A stretch of 64,000 nt of DNA from Norana najaformis. Lineage: Eukaryota > Annelida > Clitellata > Crassiclitellata > Hormogastridae. The DNA lies in NCBI GenBank assembly GCA_964023275.1, contig OZ029914.1, forward strand, positions 12,320,341-12,384,340, given 5' to 3'. The notes under the pieces were generated by a model. That model worked only from the letters and a program-made list of their open reading frames with translations. It searched no databases and was not told the DNA's origin. Shown in pieces: positions 1 to 10,009 of this stretch. The translations under genes were made by a program, and so were the position numbers. Each line of letters begins with the position of its first letter. Positions within the stretch are counted from its first letter, which is position 1.

Positions 1-175
1 GAATCTCTCTTAACTCGCTTACCCACCGTAACCTGGAATCTGGTTCCTCTGACCAATCAGAATTCGACCCGGCTTCTCCAGCGGTATATGATTTGACTGC
101 GATTTTGACTTGAAGCGACCATCGATTGATGCCTTGAGCATTACGATAACGGCGCTATAGAAGTCATCAGATTAG
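1..175 (+). mobile_element. 3' end of an L2/CR1-like LINE (tail copy 1)
   Basis: The first bases match the last codons and 3' tail of the LINE at 21726-22705: the stretch reading LTRLPT/LAYPP, then the non-coding tail with GACTTGAAG, CCATCGATTGATG and GGCGCTATAGAAGTCAT. Only the extreme 3' end is in the window. The same tail recurs at 6740-7103 (-), 12206-12310 (-), 12660-12745, 22560-22705 and 45830-45930, so this is one LINE lineage that has inserted many times. Confidence 0.75.
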
Positions 176-177
176 AT

Positions 178-410
178 CCACACTTTTTTGTTGATGGCAT
201 TGAAAATGCACTTATTCGCACTCGCTGTCTGTTCTTCTTTACGTATATTTGGTTGACACTGTATATTTAATAGTGTCTGTCTTCCTCTCGTTATTTCTCG
301 ATCGCTGCTTCAGTTGTCGTCTTTCTACATGTTTGTCTGTCTCTATCATTTCCGTTCCTTTCACTGCCTTGATCTAATTCACAGCTATGATCATTTTCAT
401 GAATTTTCCT
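178..410 (-). repeat. Repeat R, copy 1 (antisense coiled-coil-like ORF)
   Basis: This is one of three related blocks (others 6545-6735 and 8655-8790). All lie next to exons of the Ig/propeller family. On the minus strand the blocks encode a charged, helix-prone peptide around DKHRETATEAEIETKRQ; this copy is the most degraded (DKHVERRQLKQRSR). I do not recognise the protein. It may be an exon of an unknown antisense gene or part of an unclassified mobile element. Confidence 0.5.
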
Positions 411-501
411 TTAATTCGAGTTCAAGTATTCGATTCAAAAACTTAAAAAATATTAGTCTTAATTTAGAGGCTTAGACCAAGATATTTGTTTGTATTTTCA
501 G

Positions 502-602
502 ATACACTTCCGCAGGAATACGAATTTGATCCAGTTTTAGTTCACACTATCAGGAATAAAGTCACAGAAGGGGCAACGAATGGGATCAAAGGATTGACGA
601 TC
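502..602 (+). pseudogene. Ig/propeller family copy A: first 101 bases of the propeller exon
   Basis: The sequence follows a TTTTCAG acceptor and encodes DTLPQEYEFDPVLVHTIR and so on. It aligns codon for codon with the start of the propeller exon of copy B (DTLSEKYKLDPVLIQAIR at 8953) as far as GLTI. Homology stops abruptly at 602, where a Polinton-type polymerase fossil begins. The propeller itself is gone, so copy A is dead in this window. Earlier exons would lie to the left, outside it. The upstream intron also resembles the matching intron of copy B, consistent with tandem duplication. Confidence 0.8.
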
Positions 603-1330
603 ATCTGAACGTGCGCATCGTAACCAATGCAAGATCGGCAAAACGTTATATCGCGCGTCCGACTTTTATGTCGTTTCATATGATAAACGAAGATGTAACT
701 GTTATTCAGTTAACCAAGTCTTCAATCTTGCAGAATAAACCAGTATACGTTGGCACGTCTATTTTGGATATTTCAAAATTACAAATGTATAGTTTTCATT
801 ACAAACATATATTGAACGTGTACGGCGAAAGAGCAAAATTGTTGTTTACTGATACCGATAGTTTGTGCTACCACATTCGCACGGACGATGTCTATTCCGA
901 TATGAAAAACCATATTTACCATTACGATACGTCGGATTATCCTCCCGATCACATTCTTTAGAGCTGCGATAACGCTAAAGTAATTGGCAAATTTAAAGAC
1001 GAAACCAATTCCATACCTCCAATCGAATTTGTAGGCTTGCGTTCAAAAATGTATAGCCTGTTGCTTCCCGACAATAAAGAAAACCGCAAAAGGCGTTAAG
1101 AAATAGTTTGTGAAGTAAAATATTCGTCACGAACATTATAAGAATTGTCTGTTCGAAGAACAACCTACATCGTCTAGGTTTTTCGCCATTCGCAGTCTTA
1201 AACACGATTTGCACACCATCGAGATCCGTAAAACGGCTCTGTCGCCTTTCGACGATAAACGTTTTCTGCTTAACAGCATCGACTCTTTAGCTTATGGACA
1301 CATGCGTATACCCGTTGATGATGCTTAATC
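603..1330 (+). mobile_element. Polinton/Maverick-type DNA polymerase B fossil (C-terminal part)
   Basis: The region encodes the C-terminal palm/thumb part of a protein-primed family B DNA polymerase of the Polinton (Maverick) type, including the DTDSL metal-binding motif and the conserved segment near VIGKFKDE and GLRSKMYSL. Only this fragment remains; no other Polinton genes or terminal repeats are visible. It is broken, with a few interruptions, and looks old. It directly abuts the truncated propeller exon of copy A. Confidence 0.8.
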
Positions 1331-1457
1331 TTTAGTATTCGCGTTTGTCTGTAATTAATTTGTATACTATTTAGTTTGTCAACGTTAATTTGATCATCGT
1401 TGCTGTTTCTCGAATATTATATGCTTATTTTTACATTTCTAATGCTAATAACACAAC
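1331..1457. other. Short AT-rich spacer
   Basis: This stretch lies between the polymerase fossil and the RTE-like LINE. I see no gene or repeat in it. Confidence 0.5.
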
Positions 1458-2455
1458 ATTGGAGAGAGATCAAAATCTGCAGTGAAAGTGGGACGGAAAC
1501 TAGGAAGATGGTTTGCAACCACAATAGGGACAAGGCAGGGTGATCCAATTTCACCTAGTTTATTTATCACTTACTTGGAAAGAGTCATGCAGGACATACA
1601 AGATAATGGAACTGGAATCTCAGTGCAGGGAGAACTCATCAACAACCTACGATTTGCAGATGACATTGACCTGTTGGAGAACAGCTGCGACAGGCTGCAG
1701 GGAAATGTGTGCGGACTGAACCTACTTGCCGAACATGCTGGGCTAAAAATAAATGTGGATAAAACAAAAACAATGGTATTTGGCAAGGAGACAATAGACA
1801 TGGAAATTAAAGTGCAAGATGAGGTGATTGAAAATGTAAAGGGGTTTGTGTACTTAGGAAGTTTCATGACATGGAATAATGATTTCGCAAAAGAATAAAG
1901 GCAAGAATAGTAAAGGCAAAAGGAGTCATGGCAGGGCTAAACAACATCTGGAAAAGCAGGAAGATCAGCAAGAAGACCAAACTAAACGTCTTGAAAACAT
2001 GTATGTTTAGCACAGCTCTGTATGCATGTGAGGCATGGACAATCAAAAAGACGGATAAAGATAAGATATTAGCATTTGAAATGTACTGCTATAGACGAAT
2101 ATTACATCTGAATTGGACAATGAAGGTAACAAATACGGAGGTCCGAAGAAGACTGAGCATAAAAGAAGATCTAATACAAGTAATAATGAGAAGGAAATTA
2201 CGCTTGTTTGGACATATATGCAGGATGGATGACAGTAGAAAAATAAAAAACGTGATGATGGGAATTATGGACGGAAATGGGAGACGAGGAAGACCTAACA
2301 TGGAGTGGACAGATGATATAAGGGATTGGTGTAAGCAAGACTTGCAAGTCTTGATAAGAACAGCACAAGATTGGAAACTGTGGAGACAAGTGACAATGCA
2401 TGCAGTGGACACCTACGGGCTCTCGGCCCATGGATCATGATGATTATGATGAATG
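1458..2455 (+). mobile_element. RTE-like LINE, 5'-truncated, reverse transcriptase to 3' end
   Basis: This encodes the reverse transcriptase of an RTE-type non-LTR retrotransposon: the fingers/palm motif GTRQGDPISPSLF, the catalytic FADDIDLL, then YLGSF in a first frame (1482-1895). A frameshift near 1890 moves the reading to 1928-2440, with the typical C-terminal region ALYACEAWTIKK, KLRLFGHICRMDD and GRRGRPNMEWTDDI. The copy ends in an ATGATG-type tail. The endonuclease half is missing, as expected from 5' truncation during target-primed insertion. One frameshift makes it inactive. Its last ~190 bp are nearly the same as the 3' part of the deletion derivative at 42855-43571. Confidence 0.9.
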
Positions 2456-3519
2456 CTAATAAAATCATAGTTTCAATACGTTTTTTGGCTATCTATAAGT
2501 TTTTATTAGCCATCGTCTATAACGGATCCTTTCTCTGTTAATGTAAGGTCTTCCAGACTCGAATATAATCTAAGCTAATCAAAAGACTTCTAGATCATCG
2601 TTATCATAATGTCCAAGGCCTCAATTAAGTCGTGTAAGAAGAATGATTTATGTATGATAAAGATAGGAGGTGCTGAAACGAGCAAAACGGAGTAAATCTT
2701 GCAGAGAACAATTCAAGCAGAGGAGGCAGCAGATTGTAAAACTGTTATTCATATATTGAAGGAATTCTTAGAAAGCGTAAGGATCTTGAAATCGTACAGT
2801 TGAAAAAACACATAATATGTAGATAAAGCGATAGAGTAGATACTGAGAGTATCTTAAACCGTGTGGAGTCGAGTTTAAAGACTCGAAAACTATGTTATCT
2901 TATTTCTTCCTCTTCTTATTCTTGGCAGAAAGAATTCTAAAATCTGTTTTAAAAATCAAAGAATTTCAAAATTTTAAAGATCGAAAGTGTAAAATATATG
3001 AATTGTAAGGAAATCATTTAATCATCTTTCTTCCTTTTTCTTCCTTCTTCTTGACTAAAATAAGTTTAAACTCTATTTTAAAATCTAAAGAGTTTGACAT
3101 TATAAAGTTAAATCTTGAAAAAATTAACATCTATAGGAATTCAATTCTTCTTCCCTCTTCCTACTTCTTCTTCCTCCATATTTTTCTTTTAGAAAGAGGA
3201 TCAAAATTGATCTAAAACTAGAGTATAGAATTTGTAAACTAACATCTATAAAATATAAACCTTAAGAAATACAATTCATTGCAAATGAAGCTTCAAAACA
3301 CTAAAATCTATACAATTTGAAATCTAAAGGAGTACAATTCTTCCTCCAAATTTAATCTAAATTCTTCTATAGCGCATTTATTGCTTTCATCGAGCTATAT
3401 ATGATTCATATCGAAACTTAGTGTATTCAAACAATGTCACGCGATCTTTCATTTTATCAAATATTTTTAAAAATTATATTAATTTATTATTATTATAAAT
3501 GTACAAGCGTTTGGTAGAT
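2456..3519. other. AT-rich non-coding stretch
   Basis: No convincing ORF, RNA or transposon signature. Repeated pyrimidine runs of the TTCTTCC type and AAAATCTA-like words suggest decayed low-complexity DNA. Confidence 0.5.
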
Positions 3520-3598
3520 GGGCCAGAACCAGTCCTTGTTTTGGAAGTGGGCCAGAACCAGTCCTTGTTTTGGAGGTGGGCCAGTACCAGTCCTTCTC
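3520..3598. repeat. 29-bp minisatellite, about 2.7 units
   Basis: The unit begins GGGCCAGAACCAGTCCTTG and ends TTTTGGAAGT. Two nearly perfect copies are followed by a third partial one carrying GTACC instead of GAACC. Confidence 0.9.
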
Positions 3599-4090
3599 TT
3601 AATACTACTCTGTATTTCTTTTTCAGCTAATCTTGATATATCTCTTTTTCTGCGGTTCCACCTTGTGTTTCCGTTTGAGTTTTATTTTAATGTTTGCAAT
3701 CACCAGACTGTGTTATAGTTATAATTATAATAATGATTTTGAGAATAATCATGTTATTATTATCGGGGTATTGTTGCTGTTGTTATTGCTGATAAATAGC
3801 AAAATGTATTTTACACAAAGTATCATCCGATGGCCATCCTAAAGAGTGAGGTGTATAACTAAAAGGTCAGTCTACTGCCTACTGGGCACAGAAAAGCAGC
3901 CTGTGATATATAAGCCAGGAGAAAGAATTCAGTCTTAAGCTGAAACTGAAATGACTTAAGAGACTGAGCAGAAAGAGCAGAGCTGAAGAGTTTCAAATTC
4001 TAGGTTCAGCCACCGTTCACCAAGAATAATTCTACATTTAGGTTTCACCAGAGTAAGGAAGTTACTTGAACTAATTATTAGTTATTAATA
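3599..4090. other. No recognisable feature
   Basis: Short ORFs only, none with a recognisable domain. An AT-rich part around 3715-3810 is followed by ordinary single-copy-looking sequence. Confidence 0.45.
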
Positions 4091-4094
4091 GTTG

Positions 4095-4260
4095 GGGAGC
4101 GCGTTATTCCAGTGGTTCGCATGGTGGCCTGTCAACCGAGAAGTCGGCAGGTTCAAATCCCTGCCAAGGTAGAACGGCCTTTTAAAGTGCCTTACAAATT
4201 GCTGCACACATGACTCAGCTAACTGGTATGAGCAAGGGCGTCTTAAGACAGTACTGTTTG
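4095..4260 (+). mobile_element. tRNA-derived SINE, copy 1
   Basis: The head resembles a tRNA gene: an A-box-like TTCCAGTGGTTCGCA and a B-box GGTTCAAATCC about 40 bases later. The acceptor stem does not pair and the sequence continues into a non-tRNA body, so this is a SINE head rather than a tRNA gene. A second copy with the same head lies at 26793-27115. Confidence 0.6.
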
Positions 4261-5033
4261 AAAATGTATCCTGCACAAAGTCAAATGCAACAGTACGAAT
4301 GTGCAATGACCAAAGAGAAAGCAGTATATATGCAGGAATTGAGGTGCGGATGCGCGGCATCAGATTATCCACACGGGTAGCACATCGTGACGATTGCCAA
4401 ACCAAGACGTGAAAACGGAGCTTCCTGATGTATGCTGATGCAGTGCCAACAAGTGAAACATTTGATACGCACAACAACAGGAAGCCAGTGTAATGTTTCT
4501 TGTTTGCATTCTAATATACGTCAATATTTCGGCTGGTTGGCTGCGACTCTGGAGGCGCATTTCAGGACGGACTGGAGCTGGAGGAATAAGATCTTGGGCA
4601 TACCTGCAAATATTAAATTACATTAATTAGGTGAGTCAGTATGAAAGAGTGAATGAGGTACAATTGCAGCTCTGAATGACAGATGGCGCAATATGGTTCA
4701 TATGACCTGCAAAGAAAGTTCTTGTGATCAGCCATCGATAAATCTTCACCAGAAGCCAATCTTGGTCGCGGACTAAGAGCTGCTGATTCCAAAAAGAAGA
4801 TCGCGACTTTACCAAATATTTATCCGAAGACGGCAGTCGAGTAGGTTTTGCCGAAAGGCCTCACCCCTTCACTACATAGGCAAGTATGCATCAATGTAAT
4901 ATTATGAAATTTGTACTATCTGTCTTGATATTTATATAGCACCCTACAAGGCTATACGGAAAAGTTGAAATGAATTACATCGAATATTCTGTAGTTTCCA
5001 TCACCCAACTGAGTCTCGATACTGCTTTCAACG
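4261..5033. other. Upstream region of copy B
   Basis: No coding region recognised. The last ~200 bases (from about 4850) resemble the sequence before exon 1 of copy C (from about 30790), including GGCCTCACCC and the segment with ATGAAATTTGTA. They probably hold the shared promoter and 5' UTR of the family. Confidence 0.5.
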
Positions 5034-5097
5034 ATGGAGCATGCCTTGATATTTCTAGCTATCGGCCACCTACTACTGAACGTCTTACATCAATTTG
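5034..5097 (+). CDS. Copy B exon 1: signal peptide
   Basis: The ATG at 5034 opens a 21-codon hydrophobic leader, MEHALIFLAIGHLLLNVL and on, then one base of the next codon and a GTAAGT donor at 5098. The matching exon in copy C (30965) conserves both sequence and splice phase, so the start and donor are well supported. The protein should enter the secretory pathway. All later introns are phase 1. Joining exon 1, exon 2 and the propeller exon gives an uninterrupted 413-residue frame (64+303+875 nt), so a secreted Ig-propeller protein could still be made if the two eroded exons between are skipped. I infer this; no transcript is visible here. Confidence 0.8.
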
Positions 5098-5438
5098 GTA
5101 AGTCTCTAACTTTTACTGAATTATGATAACAATTTTAAGTTCGTCTCAGCATACTTGTTTTTATATTCTGTAATGCTTTTTAAATTCTTAATAATTAACC
5201 GCTATCCATAGAACAGTGACCACTATGAACCGGGTTTATATTATAGGCCTATCTGAAACACATAGACATGGACAACGAAGCCTGATGTTTGGATCAAAAA
5301 CATCAAATCACATGACAAAACAGAAAGCCACGATCATTCAGTGTGTGTGAGATTTTTATTTCATAGAAAAAGGATGTGATAGTTATGAAGAATTACATGA
5401 AATAAAAAATCAAATTATGCTTAATTCTGGAATTTCAG

Positions 5439-5741
5439 ATGCAGAATTAAATGTGATTCCTCGCGACACTGAAGTGATGGTTAATGATTCGACTTATATG
5501 AACTGTTCAACGACGTCCCCTCAAGCGGAGAAAATCCAATGGCGTCATGGCAACAATTATGTTTTCACCGGAAGAGATATTCTACAACCGTATAATGTCA
5601 GGTTTTCGGTTGAAGTTAATTCATCTACAGGAACAAGCAATTTGGTTATTAGATCAGTCCAACCTTCAGATGCGGGACGATATGAGTGCTTAGAGGATGA
5701 AGGATTTAGAGAACAAAGTTCGGCTCAGCTAATAGTGTTAG
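5439..5741 (+). CDS. Copy B exon 2: Ig-like domain 1
   Basis: The exon is flanked by a TTTCAG acceptor and a GTATGT donor, is 303 nt long and phase 1-1, the classic single-exon Ig domain. It encodes an I/V-set-like fold: B-strand cysteine in YMNCSTT, the core tryptophan in IQWRHG, and the DAGRYECLED motif with the F-strand cysteine. No stop or frameshift is visible. Copy C has the same exon at 31392-31969, where it is broken by a LINE. The likely role is extracellular recognition or adhesion; the ligand is unknown. Confidence 0.85.
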
Positions 5742-6282
5742 GTATGTTTACATTTTACCTCTTCTCAATTTTTGAAAGTATTGTCTGCTAAGACCCGACA
5801 TCAGAACTCTCCCAGACGTGAACTGTGTCCAGTCAGAACACCATCAAAGCTGCCTGCCGCCCAATAGTTTTGCCCAACTATTTGAGAAGGCCCTAGTAGG
5901 CTGGTTATAGATTCCAAGTACAGTTATTAATAACTTCTTTATGTGTATGGACATGGCAGGCTTCCAACAGACAAACCAAATTATTCGGCTAATCATGCCA
6001 AGACTGTTAAAATCTCGCATTACTTATATTATGTTTTTAAAGCATGCCGACGAAAGCCTCGAGACCATTTTAAATAACCAGATAAACAATATGGGCAAAA
6101 TGATTCCTTTTAAATACTTTTCAGAGTATTGCTTTACTTGCAAAATTGAAATTGAACTTGTTCAGATCGGTAGATTTCTGGAAATTTATCAATCTAAAAT
6201 ATTCCTCTCAGTATTATGTCGAGTAATTTTAGCTGGATAGTCGGAGGAATTCCTTAAGATGTTGGAAATCTAATGTGTTTAG
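5742..6282. other. Intron of copy B holding an empty transposon site
   Basis: This intron aligns in part with the intron between Ig1 and Ig2 of copy C. The word CGCATTACTTATATTATG (about 6018-6035) is the uninterrupted version of the site where the CACTGG transposon sits in copy C (32403-34755), so it is an empty site. Confidence 0.75.
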
Positions 6283-6441
6283 ACGACGATCCAGTCTGCA
6301 AATCTAATATGCATTCAAAAGGAGTCATTGAACCAAACACTTGCGGTATAGAACCAGACAAAATCAAACTTTCATGTGGCATAACATACCACGGCAACAT
6401 TTTCCCAATTCTTCAATGGAAAGCGAGCGGTGGCAATCAAT
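6283..6441 (+). pseudogene. Copy B exon 3: Ig-like domain 2, truncated
   Basis: After a TTTAG acceptor the exon reads DDDPVCKSNM, then CGIEPDKIKLSCGITYHGN and PILQWKASGGNQ. It matches the first half of exon 3 of copy C (35018-35341). Homology ends near 6441, just after the core tryptophan. The F-strand cysteine half and the donor are missing, replaced by AT-rich sequence, repeat R and a minus-strand LINE. As an Ig domain it is non-functional. Confidence 0.75.
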
Positions 6442-6544
6442 CGATTATAATTTTGCAAAATTTTCATGTCTAATAAATAGTAAACCTATCGGATATTAGG
6501 TGATGTTATGTTATATGGTGTTGTGAGGGCCATTTCTGAAAGTA

Positions 6545-6735
6545 ACGGCGCTCCATACTTTCTTGGTGATGGTCTTGAAAATGCATTTGTTCGCACACTC
6601 TGTCTGTTCGTCTCTACGTATCTTTGGTTGACAATGTCGATGTTATCTTGCATCTGTTTCTGTCGTTGAGTCTCAACATTTGCCTCAGTTGCCGTCTCTC
6701 TGTGTTTGTCTGTCTTATCTGATAATGACTTCTGT
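6545..6735 (-). repeat. Repeat R, copy 2 (antisense coiled-coil-like ORF)
   Basis: The minus strand reads DKHRETATEANVETQRQ and then NQRYVETNRQSVRTNAF without a stop. The frame continues from the adjacent LINE tail. It has the same conserved frame as 8655-8790. See finding on repeat R. Confidence 0.55.
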
Positions 6736-6739
6736 AGCG

Positions 6740-7103
6740 CAGTTATCATAATGTCCAAGACATCAATCGATGGTCGCTTCAAGTCAAATCGTAATCAAAA
6801 TCATAATCCTCTGGAGAAGTGAGGTCGAATTCCGGTGTGTCAGAGAAACCAGAGGTTAGGCTACGGTGTGTAAGTAAGTTGAAACAGACGAGTCTTAAGT
6901 TTAGACCTGAATGACGTCAAAGAACTGACAGAACGAATAGAATTTAGCAGCGAATTCCAAAGACGTAAAGCAGCAACGAGAATGCGCGAGAACCCAACAT
7001 GTTCCTGACACGTGGAATAACAATGACTCATACTGCCCATTGATCGAGTGCAATATGTGTTGCTATGACGGTTATACACATATGTATGTATATATGTATG
7101 CAT
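6740..7103 (-). mobile_element. L2/CR1-like LINE 3' end
   Basis: The minus strand encodes the reverse transcriptase C terminus with RLWNSLLNSIRSV and FRSKLKTRLFQLTYTP, then a stop and the tail containing CCATCGATTGATG. It is the same family as 21726-22705, and is heavily 5'-truncated. Confidence 0.8.
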
Positions 7104-7165
7104 GTATGTATGTATATATGTATTTAGGTAAGTAGGTAGTTAGGTAAGTACGTACGTTTGACGAC
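7080..7165. repeat. GTAT/GTAG microsatellite
   Basis: Runs of ATGT/GTAT grade into GGTA-type units. Confidence 0.85.
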
Positions 7166-7886
7166 GACTGGGTGACCAAAAGTTGGGCGACGTGTTGCTT
7201 TGGTTTTTAATTCTGCTGATTCAATAGGCTTTTAAACAGGTTTCTTAAAGTTGAATTTATACATTCAAAGATGAGAGTCTGTAATTTATAGTTTTTAAAA
7301 AGTATCGTGCTTTTCATCTTGACCTGCTGTTACTTGCAACTTGTGAAATAATTTGGCCGGCCTCTTGTTCTCCTCCATTATCGCTCATTCTTTCAAAACA
7401 CCTGGCCTTGTTTATTATACAGTTCTTTACGTAGAGCAAATCCTTCTTTCTTTTAGCTGAAACCTCACAAAGGTCCAAAGCTGAAATAGACCTGGCACCC
7501 TTTAATTACTCTACGCTTGAGTCGTTCCATGAGTTGAAGATTCCTTGACTTGTCTTCTTTAGCCTATTAGCTCCGTCTATATTAGTCCCTCTGCGTTTTT
7601 CGACTCGGCCTTTTAATGCTAGTCAACTAAGTCATTTGTTTTCTCACAAGTCCTTCCTACATTTTTCCAAATTAACATGACGCTATACACTTCTTTCGCC
7701 ACAGTTATCTTTTTTTCATTGTCAGTCTTTTATGCTCAATGGCATACAGGGGTAATCAATCTCAAGTTGATGTTGGAAGAAACGCCACTATTTTATTTCG
7801 CTATCCTTCTGACGTCTGCTCCCTTTTTCTTATCCAACCGGCCACGTCTAAATGCGCGTATGCTTTTGTATACTAAATGATATCAG
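7166..7886. other. Intron of copy B, no recognised gene
   Basis: Small ORFs only. No domain or repeat that I recognise. Confidence 0.4.
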
Positions 7887-8052
7887 ATGTCTTGAGCAGC
7901 AAAGTCACAATTAACATGACAATGAATGACGAAGCCATTTGTTTTGCGAACACCTGCAAATCATGCAGTTACAAATGGAAATGGTTCAGTGGCGATGATT
8001 CGATCACAGTGTCTGATGATCATACTTTAAAACCGAATAGAGTTGGATGGCA
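7887..8052 (+). pseudogene. Copy B exon 4: Ig-like domain 3, truncated
   Basis: The acceptor is ATATCAG. The exon reads DVLSSKVTINMTMNDEAIC, then CSYKWKWFSGDDS and LKPNRVGW, parallel to exon 4 of copy C (40709-40954). Homology breaks off at GGATGGCA. The second cysteine-rich half (RCEATCSLGY in copy C) and the donor are missing. A LINE fragment follows. Confidence 0.7.
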
Positions 8053-8129
8053 CGTCTCTTTCCAAACTCATGATATGGGTAATACAGTTATCTTTTTGTA
8101 ACCCGATCCAGTTGTTCTGCTGTTAGAAA

Positions 8130-8650
8130 TGTCTCTCTTTCTGAGTCATAAATGTCTGACCATACTGCCATTACTACTCAGGTTTCTTTCCACCATAAGC
8201 CACCTTCCACTAATTCCTTCATCAGTTACCGTCCTTGGTGAATGGTCAACGTTTAAAACTTCAAAGCTGACAATGTTGCCTCCCCTGTGGTTGTACCTAG
8301 CACAGACAGCTACAGAAATTCCCGTTCAACTGAAACTTTGTTTGAAATCCTGGATAAACAAATTCCTACTAAGTGAAAGGGAGTTGCTGCACGCCCTATT
8401 ATAACTCAGATATTATAACTCGGACGGCTGCGCAAACGGATTGAAAGGTGTTGGCGACACTTCCATTTAGCTTTCCATGTTCTCAAATTTACGCGCCCGT
8501 TTCGTATTTTCGTAAACTTATCTCAGCAGCCAAATCAATCTGCTTATCTAATTTGGTCTCTGAGAGCTCCTCTTCTCCAATGTTATTAAGGCAGGCGTTG
8601 AGCAAGATTCTATACCTAGCTCCTCATCACACTCTTACCTTGGCGACAGG
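8130..8650 (+). mobile_element. L2/CR1-like LINE internal fragment (between endonuclease and RT)
   Basis: Three frames together resemble the linker between endonuclease and reverse transcriptase in L2/CR1-type elements: the part around YYNSD, then AKR-like and ERCWRH-like words, then SAAKS and NLV. There are several frameshifts. It occupies the place where the second half of exon 4 would be. Confidence 0.55.
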
Positions 8651-8654
8651 TTCC

Positions 8655-8790
8655 TAGGTATCTTTGGCTGACACTGTCGATGTAATCGTTCCTCTCTTTC
8701 TGTCGTTTTGTCTCGATCTCTGCCTCAGTTGCTGTCTCTCTATGTTTGTCTCTTTGCATCATTTCCTCTCGCTGCCTTTGTCCCTTTCGC
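8655..8790 (-). repeat. Repeat R, copy 3 (antisense coiled-coil-like ORF)
   Basis: The minus strand encodes EMMQRDKHRETATEAEIE then TKRQKERNDYIDSV. It is the best conserved of the three copies. Confidence 0.55.
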
Positions 8791-8952
8791 CGTTATGATC
8801 ATCACCACAATTTTTTTCCTTTCAAACGAGTTCAGATATTCGAATGAAACAGTTAAAGAAGAATTTACAAGTTTAGATCAAATATATTTTTATTTAAATA
8901 TATATATCCGTATAATATCTTAGATACTTATCTGATTTGTTTATATTTTTAG

Positions 8953-9827
8953 ATACACTTTCAGAAAAATACAAATTGGACCCAGTCTTAATTCAAGCAA
9001 TCAGAACAAGAGCTGCAACAGAAGAAAAGAAAGAGATCAGTGGATTGACGATCTTAGACAAAGAATTGTTTGTCGTGAGTCATTTGAGTTCAGAAGTTGA
9101 AGTTTACGATTCGATTAAATTAAGCTTCAGTCGTCGATGGAATCTGAAGGAATTAATTCATCCTTGGGACGTGGGATCCTGCAACAAAAATAAATGTCTC
9201 TACATCTTCGGTTACAAACGATCTGATGGTCAGTCGAAGAGAATCTTAAAAGTTGATCGAAATGGGAAATTAATAAAGAATTGGTCAACAGGAGACGATT
9301 TTGGATATGGTCTGTCTGTTACATATGAATCGAATGTCATTTTAACTGTTTTTGATAAAAATAAATTAAATGAATATTCGCCCGATGGACAAATGATTCG
9401 TGAAATAAATCTATCATTAAACGCAGGTATTCTTAATCCACTGCATGCTGTAAAACTGACCAACGGGCATTTCGTGGTCAGCCAGGGCTTTTATCCAGAT
9501 GATCTGCACAGAGTACGCGAAGTGGATGGAGATGGAAAACTTAAGAAGTCATTCGGTGGAAGAAGTGAATCGAACATTGAACAAATGGTAAATCCGTGCT
9601 ATTTGGCCATTGATGGAAATGGATTCGTGATGGTCGCTGATCGAGAGAACAAACGAGTTTTGTTATTGGATTCAGATTTGCAGTTTAAGAGAGAAATCCT
9701 ATCAGAAGAAAAACACGGATTGCGACGTCCAGAGAGGATTCTTGTGGATCAGAGAAATGGTCGACTGTTTGTGGCTGACAACGACTTGGACAATCACCAG
9801 ATTTTGATTTTTCAGCTCACTATGTGA
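8953..9827 (+). CDS. Copy B last exon: NHL-like six-bladed propeller
   Basis: The exon begins after TATTTTTAG (phase 1) and is open for 291 codons to TGA. It opens with a short linker (DTLSEKYKLDPVLIQAIR), followed by an NHL-type beta-propeller. Blades are marked by HPWDVGSC, GYGLSV, NPLHAVKLTNGHFVVS, REVDGDGKLKKSFGG, NPCYLAIDGNGFVMVADREN and NGRLFVADND. Similar propellers are common as lineage-expanded genes in marine invertebrates, often of unknown function. Linked to an N-terminal signal and Ig domain, it would be an extracellular binding module. There is no transmembrane segment, so the product should be secreted. The exon appears intact; copy A keeps only its first 101 bases. Confidence 0.85.
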
Positions 9828-10009
9828 AATATAATAATAATAATAATAATGAATTACTTTAAATCTTTGTGGCTTACTGTAAATGAGACTCTAAAAAGAG
9901 GGACGGAGTTTTCTAAATTTTTTAATAATTGAGTATTTTAGTAATTGAAATATAAAATTTGTGTATTAAATCAAAGTAATTTCAATATTTTTATCAGCAT
10001 ACTTTATAA
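9828..10009. other. 3' flank of copy B
   Basis: A short AAT microsatellite (9827-9850) and AT-rich sequence that may form the 3' UTR. The first transposon copy starts at 10010. Confidence 0.5.

Noticed and set aside
4095-4170. Functional tRNA gene
   Set aside because: A and B boxes are present but the acceptor stem does not pair and a second copy with a body exists, so it is a SINE head.
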